From Chromatiales bacterium (GTDB lineage: Bacteria; Pseudomonadota; Gammaproteobacteria; Poriferisulfidales; Oxydemutatoraceae), in contig JACONC010000002.1 in assembly GCA_014323925.1 (NCBI GenBank), forward strand, positions 122,571-186,570: a stretch of 64,000 bases of DNA, read 5' to 3'. Of this stretch, positions 46,513 through 56,047 are shown one piece after another. The number at the start of each line of letters is the position of its first letter. Position 1 is the stretch's first letter. The notes beneath the pieces are model-generated. The model ran no database searches and was not told the origin of the DNA. It saw only the letters and a list, made by a program, of their open reading frames with translations. Position numbers and translations under genes: made by a program.

Positions 46513-46722
46513 CTATTCTTCTTTTTCTTCTTCCTCTTCGTTATATACTGCTTTGTCAGCGATAATTTCCGCACCGCGATAAAAACCATCACTACTGATA
46601 TGGTGACGGCGATGTTTAGTACCAGTTGTAGAGTCAACTGACAATGTTGGCGGCTTTACCTTATCGTGCGAGCGTCGCATATCTCGTTTAGAACGAGTTT
46701 TCCTATTTTGTTGTACAGCCAT
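46513..46722 (-). CDS. rpmF: 50S ribosomal protein L32
   Basis: 69 residues: [20 protein letters not shown], then [16 protein letters not shown], the cysteine-free form of L32. It ends with an acidic NEEEEEKEE tail not usual for this basic protein. yceD precedes it in transcription and plsX follows after 38 bp. Confidence 0.95.
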   Translation of the reverse strand: MAVQQNRKTRSKRDMRRSHDKVKPPTLSVDSTTGTKHRRHHISSDGFYRGAEIIADKAVYNEEEEEKEE

Positions 46723-46740
46723 TTTATCTCCTAAAAATAA

Positions 46741-47268
46741 TTACTCTGCTGTTTCTATGTTTCCCTCTAGCACCTTAAACGGGCTCTCATCCTTTTGGCT
46801 CCGATGACGATAACGATTTAAGTAGCTAATAAAATCGGCATTGCATTCGTCTCGGCTATTATGCATCGGGTTTTGCGGTATTACCAACAGCAGTTCATCT
46901 TCTATTAAATCCGCTATAGCCATTTTATCCGATGCACAAACATAGTAATCGGTGTTATGCGGCAGTTGCCCGGCTTTCGCATTGCTATCAACAATACACA
47001 GCTGATTTTGCAGCTGTATACCCCATTGCATTTGATTGAGGCATCGTTGACATTCCAAATCTAAAGTTGCATCTACTTCCATCGTCAGCAAGACACAATC
47101 GTAAGCAAAGCTCCACTCAAAACCTAGTAGTGCTTCTATAGATGAGTGACAAGATGGACACAACTGCGATAACTTAGGTAACTTTTTAACCGTCAAACGA
47201 CCACTGATAAATGCTTTGTTTTTTGCCAGTGCTTTATACCAAACCACCAAGGGAAGCCTTTCAACCAT
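46741..47268 (-). CDS. yceD: YceD/DUF177 large-subunit rRNA accumulation protein
   Basis: 175 residues from the ATG at 47268, close to the usual 173. It has the two-cysteine signature LECQRCLNQM and the acidic ADLIEDELLLVIPQNPMH segment. A TTG start at 47361 would give 31 extra residues but looks unnatural. It is linked to 23S rRNA accumulation and always near rpmF. Confidence 0.88.
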   Translation of the reverse strand: MVERLPLVVWYKALAKNKAFISGRLTVKKLPKLSQLCPSCHSSIEALLGFEWSFAYDCVLLTMEVDATLDLECQRCLNQMQWGIQLQNQLCIVDSNAKAGQLPHNTDYYVCASDKMAIADLIEDELLLVIPQNPMHNSRDECNADFISYLNRYRHRSQKDESPFKVLEGNIETAE

Positions 47269-47361
47269 CAGGCTGCTTATTCTATATGTTGTAGGCGGAT
47301 TGTCCAAACCTCGTTTATCTAAATAGTATTTAGCACAATCCGATCTTGCCGAAACGGGCAA

Positions 47362-48138
47362 TTATACAGGAAATTTTATAACATCTTGCATTGTATAAAC
47401 TCTACCTGCTTTTTGCCGTGTTTCAACAAGCCAACGAGCGGCTTGTATAGCACCATTAGCAAACACAGAACGATCCATAGCTTCGTGTCTAATTTCTACC
47501 CGCTCTCTATTCAGCGAAAAAAAGACTCTGTGCTCACCTGTTATTAGACCTTCGCGGTACGACTCTATGGGAATGTCATCTGAGTGCGCACCACTATGTT
47601 TGGCAATAATATCCCTCATTCTCAGAGCAGTCCCAGATGGCTTATCTTTCTTCTCTTTGTGATGCGTTTCAATGATATCGACTTGTGCAGCTTTAGCCCA
47701 AGCTGTGCGGGCTACATATTCTAATAGCTTATAACAAAGATTGGCACCCATGCTCATGTTCGGCGACATAAGCATTGGAATGTTTTTAGCGAAGGTTTGC
47801 AGTTTTTCTTTTTGCTCAAAGTCAAAACCAGTCACACCAATGACGATAGGTCGTTTGGTGTCGACGCAACTTTGTGCTGCATCAATTACTGACGAAGTTA
47901 CCGAAAAATCAATCAGTACATCAAAATCACCTGCAGCCATCGTGTCTGAGGGTTCGATGATTGTTTGTATATCTGTTTTTGAAATTTCGCATAGAGGTTT
48001 CTTTATCGCCGGCGAGGTGGGGTTATCGTAGGCGTGTGTAACAGTCATGCCAGCATGGTTTGCCATCTCTCTAGCAATTGTTCTACCCATAAGGCCGGCC
48101 ACGCCATTGATTGCGATTCTAATTGGTTGTTGTTCCAT
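47362..48138 (-). CDS. dapB: 4-hydroxy-tetrahydrodipicolinate reductase
   Basis: 258 residues with an N-terminal nucleotide-binding motif (NGVAGLMGRTIAREM) and the catalytic His/Lys segment ETHHKEKKDKPSGTALRM. It acts in lysine and diaminopimelate synthesis. It follows dnaJ, as in many gammaproteobacteria. Confidence 0.96.
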   Translation of the reverse strand: MEQQPIRIAINGVAGLMGRTIAREMANHAGMTVTHAYDNPTSPAIKKPLCEISKTDIQTIIEPSDTMAAGDFDVLIDFSVTSSVIDAAQSCVDTKRPIVIGVTGFDFEQKEKLQTFAKNIPMLMSPNMSMGANLCYKLLEYVARTAWAKAAQVDIIETHHKEKKDKPSGTALRMRDIIAKHSGAHSDDIPIESYREGLITGEHRVFFSLNRERVEIRHEAMDRSVFANGAIQAARWLVETRQKAGRVYTMQDVIKFPV

Positions 48139-48165
48139 TTTTTTTCAAAGTAGCAAAACCAGCGA

Positions 48166-49293
48166 TTATATATTAAGGTCAAATTTATTCAAAAACTTTT
48201 TAATGCTATCCAACCAATTCTCAGAACGCGGAGAGTGCTCTGCGCCCGATAAAGAACCTTTTAGTTCTTCTAATAATTCGGTTTGGCGAGATGTTAGATT
48301 GATAGGTGTTTCTACATTCACAGAGCAGATTAAGTCGCCACTGCCACCTCCTCGCAGATGCTTAACGCCTTTCCCTCGCATTCTAAAATTTTTACCACTT
48401 TGCGTGCCTTTAGGTATTTTGATCTTAAGCCGTCCTGTCAAAGACGGTATTTCTACCTCTCCGCCCAAGGCTGCCATTGGAAAAGAAATAGGTATCTCGA
48501 TGAGCAAATCGCCACCGCGGCGCTTGAACACTTCGTGCTTGCGTACCATTATTCTTATAAATAAATCTCCCGCCGGTCCGCCACCAAGGCCTGCTTCACC
48601 TTCACCCGACAGACGTATATTATCTCCATCATCTATGCCTGCAGGCACCTTCACTGATAGTGTCCTAGGCACTTCTATTCTCGCCTGTCCGTGACATTTA
48701 CTACACGGTTCCTCTATTACTTGACCTTGTCCTCGACAGGCTGGACAAGTCTGCTGAAACGATATAAAACCTTGCTGCATACCGACCTGACCGCGACCAT
48801 GGCAGGTCGCACAATCTTTCAAACCACTACCAGGCTCTGCACCTCTACCATTACACCTGTCGCAGCTTTGCATACTGCGTATTTTGATTTTTTTCTCAGT
48901 GCCGAAAGCACTCTCTTCAAGTGTTATATTCAGGCTATATTCAAGGTCGTTGCCGCGATACGCAGTGCGGGCACGCCGTTGACCAAATCCTCCTGCCGTC
49001 CCGCCGCTATCGAAGAAGTTATTGAATATATCGCCAAATATGTCCTGGTAATTACCACCAGCGCTGCTATTACTCACACCAGCATGACCGAACTGGTCAT
49101 AAGCTGCACGCTTTTGATCATCCGACAGGATGTCGTAAGCCTCTTTGACTTGCTTGAATTTCTGTTCCGCTTTTTTATCGCCTTTGTTGCGGTCGGGGTG
49201 ATATTTCATCGCCATACGGCGATACGCTTTGCGTATTTCATCACCGCTTGCGGTTCGTGAAACTCCCAGCGTTTCGTAATATTCCTTTGCCAT
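48166..49293 (-). CDS. dnaJ: Chaperone DnaJ
   Basis: 375 residues: J domain with HPD (KYHPDRNKGDKK), a Gly/Phe-rich linker, four zinc-ribbon repeats (CDRCNGRG, CATCHGRG, CPACRGQG, and CSKCHGQA with Ala in place of the last Gly) and the C-terminal substrate domain. It stimulates DnaK ATPase. Confidence 0.97.
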   Translation of the reverse strand: MAKEYYETLGVSRTASGDEIRKAYRRMAMKYHPDRNKGDKKAEQKFKQVKEAYDILSDDQKRAAYDQFGHAGVSNSSAGGNYQDIFGDIFNNFFDSGGTAGGFGQRRARTAYRGNDLEYSLNITLEESAFGTEKKIKIRSMQSCDRCNGRGAEPGSGLKDCATCHGRGQVGMQQGFISFQQTCPACRGQGQVIEEPCSKCHGQARIEVPRTLSVKVPAGIDDGDNIRLSGEGEAGLGGGPAGDLFIRIMVRKHEVFKRRGGDLLIEIPISFPMAALGGEVEIPSLTGRLKIKIPKGTQSGKNFRMRGKGVKHLRGGGSGDLICSVNVETPINLTSRQTELLEELKGSLSGAEHSPRSENWLDSIKKFLNKFDLNI

Positions 49294-49344
49294 CAGTCTA
49301 CTCCCTATGCCGCTTACCGCCTGATTAATCGGTTATGTAGCATC

Positions 49345-49376
49345 AATTCGGTGGAGTTACCAAGATGCACCGAATT
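49345..49376. promoter_or_regulatory. Hairpin between dnaK and dnaJ
   Basis: AATTCGGTG (49345-49353) pairs with CACCGAATT (49368-49376), 9 bp with a 14-base loop, a few bases after the dnaK stop. On the plus strand a T-run follows, but no plus-strand gene ends here. On the minus strand there is no U-tract, so it may be an mRNA processing or attenuation element that sets the DnaK:DnaJ ratio. Confidence 0.5.
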
Positions 49377-49379
49377 TTT

Positions 49380-51320
49380 TTATTTCTTAGAATCGTCGAC
49401 TTCCTCGAAATCAGCGTCTACGGTATCAGTATTATCGGATTTTTCATCCTCACCACTAGGCGGGTTATCGGCTGTGGTAGCTTCGGCTTGTTCAGATTGC
49501 TGTGCCGCATAAACTCGTTCGGCTAACTTACCTGATGCCTGAGCAAGTTTCTCTACACCATTATCGATTGCAGTTTTATCATCTTCTTTGATAACCTCCT
49601 GCAGTTCACTGATCGCAGTTTCAATGCTTTGTTTCTCATCGGCATCTACTTTATCTCCCAGATCTTTAAGAGATTTCTCAGTTGCGTGTATCAAAGCCTC
49701 AGCTTGATTGCGCGTAGCAACAAGTTCCTGGAATTTCTTATCGTCTTCGGCGTGTTGCTCGGCATCGTTGATCATTTTGTTGATCTCGTCGTCGGACAAA
49801 CCACTTGACGCTTTAACAATGATTGATTGCTCTTTGCCGGTTGCCTTGTCTTTGGCTGATACATTGAGAATGCCGTTGGCATCTATATCAAAACTAACCT
49901 CTATTTGCGGAATACCCCTAGGCGCCGGCGGTATATCGGTAAGATCAAAACGACCCAGCGATTTATTGGCTGCTGCGCGCTCGCGCTCTCCCTGTAGTAC
50001 ATGCACGGTTACCGCAGATTGTTGATCCTCGGCGGTTGAGAAAACCTGCGAGGCACTAGTCGGAATGGTAGTATTTTTTTCAATCAGCTTAGTCATCACA
50101 CCGCCCAGCGTTTCTATGCCCAGTGATAACGGTGTCACATCCAGCAACAACACATCTTTAACACCACCGCTTAACACACCAGCTTGTATCGCTGCACCTA
50201 TCGCAATGGCCTCATCAGGGTTAACATCCTTACGCAGTTCTTTGCCGAAAAACTCAGAGACATATTTTTGCACCATCGGCATACGCGTTTGCCCACCCAC
50301 TAAAATAACTTCACTTATATCGGTTGCTTTGAGTTTGGCATCAGACAGTGCTTGCTTGCACGGTTCTATAGTGCGTTTGACTAAATCTTCTACCAAGGAC
50401 TCCAGCTTAGCCCGTGTCAACTTCAAATTAAGATGCTTAGGACCAGATTGATCAGCAGTAATATAAGGCAAATTTATATCGGTCTGTTGTGCAACTGAAA
50501 GTTCTACTTTAGCCTTTTCAGCCGCTTCTTTGAGGCGCTGCAGTGCGAGCGGATCGTTATGCAGATCTATACCTTGTTCCTTCTTAAACTCATCAGCTAG
50601 ATACTCCATCAAGCGAGTATCAAAGTCTTCTCCACCTAAGAAAGTGTCGCCGTTAGTAGAAAGCACTTCAAATTGTTGTTCGCCTTCAACACTGGCTACT
50701 TCAATGACGGAGATATCAAAAGTGCCACCACCCAAGTCAAATACGACTATTTTACGATCGCCGGCTTTCGCTTTATCAAGCCCATAAGCAAGTGCAGCAG
50801 CTGTCGGCTCATTGATAATGCGCTTAACATCTAACCCAGCAATTTTGCCGGCATCTTTTGTCGCTTGCCGTTGCGAGTCATTAAAATATGCTGGGACTGT
50901 GATAACTGCTTCTTTAACTTCTTCTCCTAAATAATCCTCGGCGGTTTTCTTCATTTTCATTAATATACGTGCCGATACTTCCGGCGGTGCCATTTGCTTA
51001 CCACCGGCTTCTACCCAAGCGTCGTTATTTTTCGATTGAACGATTTTATACGGAACCATTTTGAGATCCTTTTTGACCGCTTCTTCGTCATAGCGGCGGC
51101 CGATCAATCGCTTAATCGCAAATAAAGTATCCATCGGATTGGTAACCGCTTGGCGTTTTGCAGGTTGTCCGACCAAAACCTCGTTATCTTTAGAAAAAGC
51201 AACGATTGACGGAGTGGTGCGGGCACCCTCGCTATTCTCTATAATCTTCGCACTTCCGCCTTCCATCACAGCAACGCAGGAATTAGTAGTGCCTAAATCA
51301 ATACCTATAATTTTACTCAT
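49380..51320 (-). CDS. dnaK: Chaperone DnaK (Hsp70)
   Basis: 646 residues from the ATG at 51320 (GGAGAG upstream). It starts [20 protein letters not shown] and has the phosphate 2 loop [16 protein letters not shown] and the usual substrate domain, ending EEVDDSKK. An upstream in-frame ATG at 51362 lies inside the promoter. It acts with DnaJ and GrpE in folding. Confidence 0.97.
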   Translation of the reverse strand: MSKIIGIDLGTTNSCVAVMEGGSAKIIENSEGARTTPSIVAFSKDNEVLVGQPAKRQAVTNPMDTLFAIKRLIGRRYDEEAVKKDLKMVPYKIVQSKNNDAWVEAGGKQMAPPEVSARILMKMKKTAEDYLGEEVKEAVITVPAYFNDSQRQATKDAGKIAGLDVKRIINEPTAAALAYGLDKAKAGDRKIVVFDLGGGTFDISVIEVASVEGEQQFEVLSTNGDTFLGGEDFDTRLMEYLADEFKKEQGIDLHNDPLALQRLKEAAEKAKVELSVAQQTDINLPYITADQSGPKHLNLKLTRAKLESLVEDLVKRTIEPCKQALSDAKLKATDISEVILVGGQTRMPMVQKYVSEFFGKELRKDVNPDEAIAIGAAIQAGVLSGGVKDVLLLDVTPLSLGIETLGGVMTKLIEKNTTIPTSASQVFSTAEDQQSAVTVHVLQGERERAAANKSLGRFDLTDIPPAPRGIPQIEVSFDIDANGILNVSAKDKATGKEQSIIVKASSGLSDDEINKMINDAEQHAEDDKKFQELVATRNQAEALIHATEKSLKDLGDKVDADEKQSIETAISELQEVIKEDDKTAIDNGVEKLAQASGKLAERVYAAQQSEQAEATTADNPPSGEDEKSDNTDTVDADFEEVDDSKK

Positions 51321-51350
51321 TGTGTGTAACTCTCCATAAGTGAATATGCT

Positions 51351-51379
51351 AAATATGGGCATAAAACGAGTTTTTCAAG
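51351..51379 (-). promoter_or_regulatory. Sigma-32 (heat-shock) promoter of dnaK
   Basis: On the minus strand CTTGAAA (51379-51373) and CCCATATTT (51359-51351) with 13 bp between match the RpoH consensus CTTGAAA-N11-16-CCCCATnT closely. It lies 30-60 bp before the dnaK start. Confidence 0.85.
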
Positions 51380-51460
51380 TATGCACAACACTTTTTATCG
51401 TTCCTTCTATCCGAATTGGCTTGAATCTTCGGTATTTTTCATACTTTCCACCGTAGCAGT

Positions 51461-52147
51461 CTAATCGCTCGTAGTGGTCTCGTTTTTTACTTCTCCATCA
51501 GGCTCAGGTTGTGCAGCTGACGATGCTTCGGGTTCACTAGAAACGCATACCCGCGCCGCTCTCAACAACCGATCATTTATCAAGTAGCCTTTTTGCAATA
51601 CTTTTAGCACCGTATTAGGTGGTTGGCTTGCGTCGGCTTGCGTCATCATGGCTTCGTGTCGTTGCGGATCGAAAGGCTCGCCCTCAGGATTGATTTCTTG
51701 GATACCAAACTTTTCAAAAACTTGCTGCAAGAGCTTCAAAGTTAACTCTAATCCTTCGTATAATTTTTTCTCTTCCTTGCGCCCGCCGTCTTGCAAACCA
51801 GTCTCTAAACTATCTTTAATCACCAACAATTCGCTCGCAAAATGTTCGTTGGCATAACTTCGTATTTGTGCAATTTCTCGTTCACTACGCTTTTTATAGT
51901 TCTGTAGTTCGGCCTGACTGCGCATTAATTGGTCCAGATACTCTGCTACCTTAGCCTCTAATTCCTTTATTTGAGTTTGCTCGTTGACAGCGGTATCGGC
52001 TTCGGGCTGTGCAGCTATATCTTGTGTTTGGTCATTCTCTAAACTTGCGGCATCTTCTTGCTGCGGCTGACTATTGGTTTCATTAGTACCGTTGATGCAT
52101 TGCTGCTCGTCGGTGTGTTTTGCGAAGGTAGATTTTGTATCTTTCAC
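51461..52147 (-). CDS. grpE: Nucleotide exchange factor GrpE
   Basis: 228 residues from the GTG at 52147, with a Gln/Glu/Asp-rich N-terminal tail, a long helix (AEYLDQLMRSQAELQNYKKR) and the C-terminal beta domain (GEPFDPQRHEAMM and VLQKGYLINDRLLRAARV). It exchanges nucleotide on DnaK. No ATG stands near the N-terminus. A TTG at 52228 lies within the promoter, so the GTG is preferred. Confidence 0.92.
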   Translation of the reverse strand: MKDTKSTFAKHTDEQQCINGTNETNSQPQQEDAASLENDQTQDIAAQPEADTAVNEQTQIKELEAKVAEYLDQLMRSQAELQNYKKRSEREIAQIRSYANEHFASELLVIKDSLETGLQDGGRKEEKKLYEGLELTLKLLQQVFEKFGIQEINPEGEPFDPQRHEAMMTQADASQPPNTVLKVLQKGYLINDRLLRAARVCVSSEPEASSAAQPEPDGEVKNETTTSD

Positions 52148-52201
52148 TCTACAGCCCTTTTTATCAATAGATTTTTTTAATATAAACGATAACAGCCTAC
52201 T

Positions 52202-52229
52202 ATATATAGGTGATTTTCCCACTTTCAAG
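52202..52229 (-). promoter_or_regulatory. Sigma-32-like promoter of grpE
   Basis: On the minus strand CTTGAAA (52229-52223) and CCTATATAT (52210-52202) with 12 bp between resemble the RpoH consensus. The start would be near 52195, giving a leader of about 50 bases to the GTG at 52147. Confidence 0.75.
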
Positions 52230-52239
52230 AAAAAGCGAT

Positions 52240-52245
52240 TATAAT
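52240..52245 (+). promoter_or_regulatory. -10 box of tRNA-Met
   Basis: TATAAT on the plus strand ends 12 bp before the tRNA 5' end. The -35 is poor. The box lies about 10 bp from the divergent grpE -35, so the two promoters adjoin. Confidence 0.5.
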
Positions 52246-52257
52246 TGCTCCTTCAGT

Positions 52258-52331
52258 GGCTATGTAGCTCAGTTGGTTAGAGCACGGCATTCATAATGCC
52301 GGGGTCGCTGGTTCAAGTCCAGCCATAGCCA
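52258..52331 (+). tRNA. tRNA-Met, elongator (anticodon CAT)
   Basis: The cloverleaf starts GGCTATG and ends CATAGCC plus discriminator A. The D-arm is GCTCAGTTGGTTAGAGC and the anticodon stem-loop CGGCATTCATAATGCCG. It is very like E. coli elongator tRNA-Met (GGCTACGTAGCTC start). The 3' CCA is not encoded (ATT follows), unlike the tRNA-Gly at 28619. Confidence 0.95.
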
Positions 52332-52353
52332 TTCTCGCTTATTGGTAATGTAA

Positions 52354-52995
52354 TTATAGAAAATCAAAGTGCATCCATCTGGATAGCCATGAACGCGGTT
52401 GCACTGCACAACTCGCAAGCTGGCGACGATAATCGGCGGTTCTCTGTTTGACCTTATTCGCTACTTTTAACAACCATGGTTTTTGATTGTAGGTTTTGCG
52501 CTTAAATCCATCGCGCCCTTCGTGATAAGCAAGGTAAAGCGAATAGGCATCATTACGCGATAAATTTAGTGTCCGAGCACTTTTATCGTTATACCATCCG
52601 ATAAAATCAGCTGAATGCTTGAAATTACTACGACGGGCATACCACCGCCCAGTTTCTTTTTTATATTCACTCCAACTTGCATCCAGCGCTTGTGCATAAC
52701 CCGAAGCTGAAGACACTCTACCAAACCACGGAATAAATCCGAGTAGTTTTCCTCGAGGAGGTTTTGCGTTAGCACGGAAAGATGACTCTTGATGGATAAA
52801 TGCTAGGGTGACTTCAACTGGAATATTCCATCGTTCCTGAGAAGAGATAGCAGCATCATACCAGGCTTTTTTTTCCGAAAATATATCGCAAGCATTATCA
52901 ATATTCTGCGGTTGCGGTTCGGCACAAGCCGATAACAGCAGTGCAATAGTCATTAAAATTATAAATTCACGATTGGCAATTGGTATCGTTTTCAT
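52354..52995 (-). CDS. Lipoprotein with transglycosylase (SLT-like) domain
   Basis: 213 residues with a lipobox (ALLLSACAEP). The catalytic glutamate is likely in FIHQESSFRANAKPP, followed by SASGYAQALDASWSEYKKETG and YLAYHEGRDGF, a pattern of lysozyme-like lytic transglycosylases. It would cut peptidoglycan glycan strands near the outer membrane. The start overlaps the preceding SDR gene (ATGA). Confidence 0.82.
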   Translation of the reverse strand: MKTIPIANREFIILMTIALLLSACAEPQPQNIDNACDIFSEKKAWYDAAISSQERWNIPVEVTLAFIHQESSFRANAKPPRGKLLGFIPWFGRVSSASGYAQALDASWSEYKKETGRWYARRSNFKHSADFIGWYNDKSARTLNLSRNDAYSLYLAYHEGRDGFKRKTYNQKPWLLKVANKVKQRTADYRRQLASCAVQPRSWLSRWMHFDFL

Positions 52996-53822
52996 TGACC
53001 TACTTTTAATAAAATACGATCAAATAACCTATCACCCAACAATTTCCTGAGTTGCCAAAACAAGACTACCGGAAAAGTAATCCTATAGCGAGGACGAGGA
53101 TGTTTGCTCTCTAGCGCGTGTATCAGCTTTTTAACGACCGCTTCTGGCGGCAGTGTGAACGGTACTGCCGGACCTAACACCATTAATCGCTTTTTCATTT
53201 GTTCGTAGCGGTCGCTATAAAAACTTTTTTTTATGTCTATATTTTCCAGAGTCCTCAGACTATTTTGCCTAAACGGTGTATCTATAGGTCCTGGTTCTAC
53301 AATAGATACTTTTATATTCGTACCGGCCAGTTCCAGCCGTAAAGTATCAGTCCACCCCTCCAACGCATGCTTGCTTGCAGTGTATGCACCGCGCAACGGT
53401 AGAGCAAACAAGCCAAGCCCTGAACCGTTTTGGATGATACGCCCGTATCCTTGCCGGCGCATCACCGGAATGACCAGACTTGTTAACTCGTGCCAGCCGA
53501 AAAAATTGGTTTCAAACTGAAGCCGCATATGATCGCGGCTCACATCCTCTATAGCCCCTACTTGACCATAACCACTGTTATTGAATAGCGCATCAAGCGT
53601 ACCGCCGCTTTGCTGCATCACCCACGAAAAGCACTGTGCAATACTCTGAGATGAGTTCATATCGAGCTTTACGACCTCCAAACCTTTCTCGGAAAGACGC
53701 TTTAGATCATTGTCTTTGCGCGCAGTTGCAAAAACTCTGTAGCCACGTTTTTTTAGCGTAACCGCTGCGCTATAACCTATCCCTGTAGAACAGCCGGTGA
53801 TTAGAATAGAAGTTGCAGGCAT
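52992..53822 (-). CDS. Short-chain dehydrogenase/reductase
   Basis: 276 residues with the cofactor motif TGCSTGIGYSAAVTLKKRGY and the catalytic YTASKHALEGWTDTL (Tyr and Lys), preceded by NGSGLG. The substrate is unknown. The ending resembles SDRs often called retinol- or estradiol-dehydrogenase-like. It overlaps the lipoprotein gene by 4 bp. Confidence 0.88.
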   Translation of the reverse strand: MPATSILITGCSTGIGYSAAVTLKKRGYRVFATARKDNDLKRLSEKGLEVVKLDMNSSQSIAQCFSWVMQQSGGTLDALFNNSGYGQVGAIEDVSRDHMRLQFETNFFGWHELTSLVIPVMRRQGYGRIIQNGSGLGLFALPLRGAYTASKHALEGWTDTLRLELAGTNIKVSIVEPGPIDTPFRQNSLRTLENIDIKKSFYSDRYEQMKKRLMVLGPAVPFTLPPEAVVKKLIHALESKHPRPRYRITFPVVLFWQLRKLLGDRLFDRILLKVGQ

Positions 53823-53840
53823 CTATACTCGGATTTACCT

Positions 53841-54158
53841 CTAATTCGTAGAAACTGGGCAGTTGTATATCTTAAAAGACCGCTTACCCTCTTCAATGGT
53901 TCCGACTGGTAATACCATATTGCCACCGATTCGCGGAGCAAAATTGCGTGCCTCGATAGTCAATCGCTTTTTTATATCTTCTTCTTTCATCAGCTTCATA
54001 CGCGTCGGTGTAATCGAGAAGCGTGTACTTCCCAACAATTGGCATTGCTTTAACTCGGCCTCAGTGCCTACTTTAACATTGCTACCGTGTAGCGTGAGTT
54101 TGGGGCCGCAAGCAACTACCAAGAGGAGTGCAGTCAATAATAAGATGATATTTTTCAT
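53841..54158 (-). CDS. DUF4156-like lipoprotein
   Basis: 105 residues with a lipobox (ALLLVVACGP), then KLTLHGSNVKV, a lone cysteine in KQCQLLGSTRF and a C-terminal cysteine (IYNCP). This is the pattern of small DUF4156 outer-membrane lipoproteins. The function is unknown. It follows proS by 12 bp. Confidence 0.72.
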   Translation of the reverse strand: MKNIILLLTALLLVVACGPKLTLHGSNVKVGTEAELKQCQLLGSTRFSITPTRMKLMKEEDIKKRLTIEARNFAPRIGGNMVLPVGTIEEGKRSFKIYNCPVSTN

Positions 54159-54170
54159 AGTATTTGTGTG

Positions 54171-55889
54171 TTAATCTGAGTGTATTTTCTCTAGTATAGC
54201 CTGTGCAGTTTTTTTAGCATCACTATATTGTAATATGCTTTTTGATCCACTGCGACGCTCTACCAGTTCTATTTCGCCCTGTGCCAGTCGCCGTTCGCTA
54301 ATCACTACCCGCCACGGCAAACCCAGTAAATCACTATCGGAGAACATCACCCCGGCACGAATGTCGCGATCATCAAATAAAACTTCAACACCAGCATCAC
54401 ACAACGCACCATATAAATTCTCGCTCTCCGCTCTCACGCTCGGATTGCGATGATACTGTAGAGGCGTTAAAGACAACATAAAAGGAGCCATTGCCAATGG
54501 CCAAATAATACCAGTGTCGTCGTGATTTTGCTCTATGGCAGCGGCGACGATACGCGATACACCAATTCCGTAGCAGCCCATAATCATCGTCATCGGCTGA
54601 TCGTTCTCGCCCAGCACCGTGGCATTCATCGCCTCGCTATATTTGGTGCCGAGCTTGAAAATATGCCCGACTTCTATACCACGCCGTATGCGTATACGGC
54701 CGCGACCACTGGGGCTTGGGTCGCCTTCCTCTATATTGCGCAAATCGTAGGTCTGTGGTTCAGGCAAATCGCGCCCCCAATTCATGCCGGTGTAGTGATA
54801 GCCCTCCTCATTAGCACCGGCGACAAAATCAGCCATCCGGCTGGCAGCATAATCGACGATGAGCGGAATATTCATACCCATAGGACCCAGTGAACCAGGC
54901 GGACAGTTAATACACTTTGCAATATCAGTGTGTTCGGCAAATTCTATCGGCGTTTTGACTGCAGGATGTTTTGCCGCTTTAGTTAAGTTCAATGTGTGGT
55001 CGCCGCGCACAAAAAGTGCCACCAGAGCATGCTCACTACCCTTAAGAATCAGTGCCTTTAGGCATTTTTTCTCATCCGCCTTGATAAACTGCGCTAACTC
55101 CGGAATGCTTTCAATGCCCGGCGTGGCAATTTTGCTCAGGCTTTCTTTTGCCATAGGTCTCTCACCAAGGTCTGAGGTCGGTACAAGTTCAGCATTTGCT
55201 GCATAATCGTCTTCGTCCGAAAACGCAATGGCATCTTCTCCACAATTTGCTAGCACATGAAACTCATGCGAAGTATTACCACCGATGCTTCCAGTATCAG
55301 CTAATACCGCGCAACTATCCAAACCAAGTCGCTCGAATATCGTGCGATACGCGTTATACATATCTTGATAACAATCGTCCAATGATTGTTCGTCGGCGTG
55401 AAAAGAATAAGCGTCTTTCATAATGAACTCACGGGCGCGCATCACGCCGAAACGAGGGCGGATTTCATCTCGGAACTTGGTTTGAATCTGATAATAATTA
55501 ATCGGCAACTGACGATAGCTACGCAATTCACGCCGCACTAGGTCGGTGATGACTTCTTCGTGTGTAGGACCGAAGACAAAGTCATTTTGATGACGGTCGG
55601 TGATGCGTAATAGCTCGGCACCATAGTCTTGCCAACGAGCCGATTTTTGCCATAACTCGGCTGGCTGTATAGCCGGCATTAATAACTCTATAGCGCCTGC
55701 GGCGTTCATCTCTTCGCGCACAACAGCAACCACTTTATGCAATACGCGCAATCCCATAGGAAGCCATGTATAAAGCCCAGACGACAGCTTGCGTATCATC
55801 CCGGCACGCAACATCAGCTGATGGCTAATGACTTCAGCGTCGGCAGGTGTCTCTTTTAATGTATTTAATGGAAACCGGGAAATGCGCAT
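54171..55889 (-). CDS. proS: Prolyl-tRNA synthetase
   Basis: 572 residues of the bacterial type with the editing insertion (around 220-390) between class II motifs 2 and 3. Motif 2 is at [17 protein letters not shown] and the C-terminal anticodon-binding domain has [18 protein letters not shown]. It charges tRNA-Pro and clears Ala-tRNA-Pro. Confidence 0.97.
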   Translation of the reverse strand: MRISRFPLNTLKETPADAEVISHQLMLRAGMIRKLSSGLYTWLPMGLRVLHKVVAVVREEMNAAGAIELLMPAIQPAELWQKSARWQDYGAELLRITDRHQNDFVFGPTHEEVITDLVRRELRSYRQLPINYYQIQTKFRDEIRPRFGVMRAREFIMKDAYSFHADEQSLDDCYQDMYNAYRTIFERLGLDSCAVLADTGSIGGNTSHEFHVLANCGEDAIAFSDEDDYAANAELVPTSDLGERPMAKESLSKIATPGIESIPELAQFIKADEKKCLKALILKGSEHALVALFVRGDHTLNLTKAAKHPAVKTPIEFAEHTDIAKCINCPPGSLGPMGMNIPLIVDYAASRMADFVAGANEEGYHYTGMNWGRDLPEPQTYDLRNIEEGDPSPSGRGRIRIRRGIEVGHIFKLGTKYSEAMNATVLGENDQPMTMIMGCYGIGVSRIVAAAIEQNHDDTGIIWPLAMAPFMLSLTPLQYHRNPSVRAESENLYGALCDAGVEVLFDDRDIRAGVMFSDSDLLGLPWRVVISERRLAQGEIELVERRSGSKSILQYSDAKKTAQAILEKIHSD

Positions 55890-56047
55890 AAACTATTTTG
55901 ATGCCTTGCTATATTTACGGTAGCTTAGTCAAGATAACAGCTGAATATAATAATAATTTTAACCGCAGGCTTTAACCGTGGGCTTTTCATTAGACTATTA
56001 TACATGCCTCTACATACGACTACTACAGCGAGAAGCTATGTGGGTAT

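Noticed and set aside
48691-49260. Plus-strand frame of 189 codons opposite dnaJ
   Set aside because: Shadow of dnaJ, whose J domain and zinc repeats are intact on the minus strand.
54859-55206. Plus-strand frames within proS
   Set aside because: They lie opposite the proS editing insertion domain, which is continuous on the minus strand.
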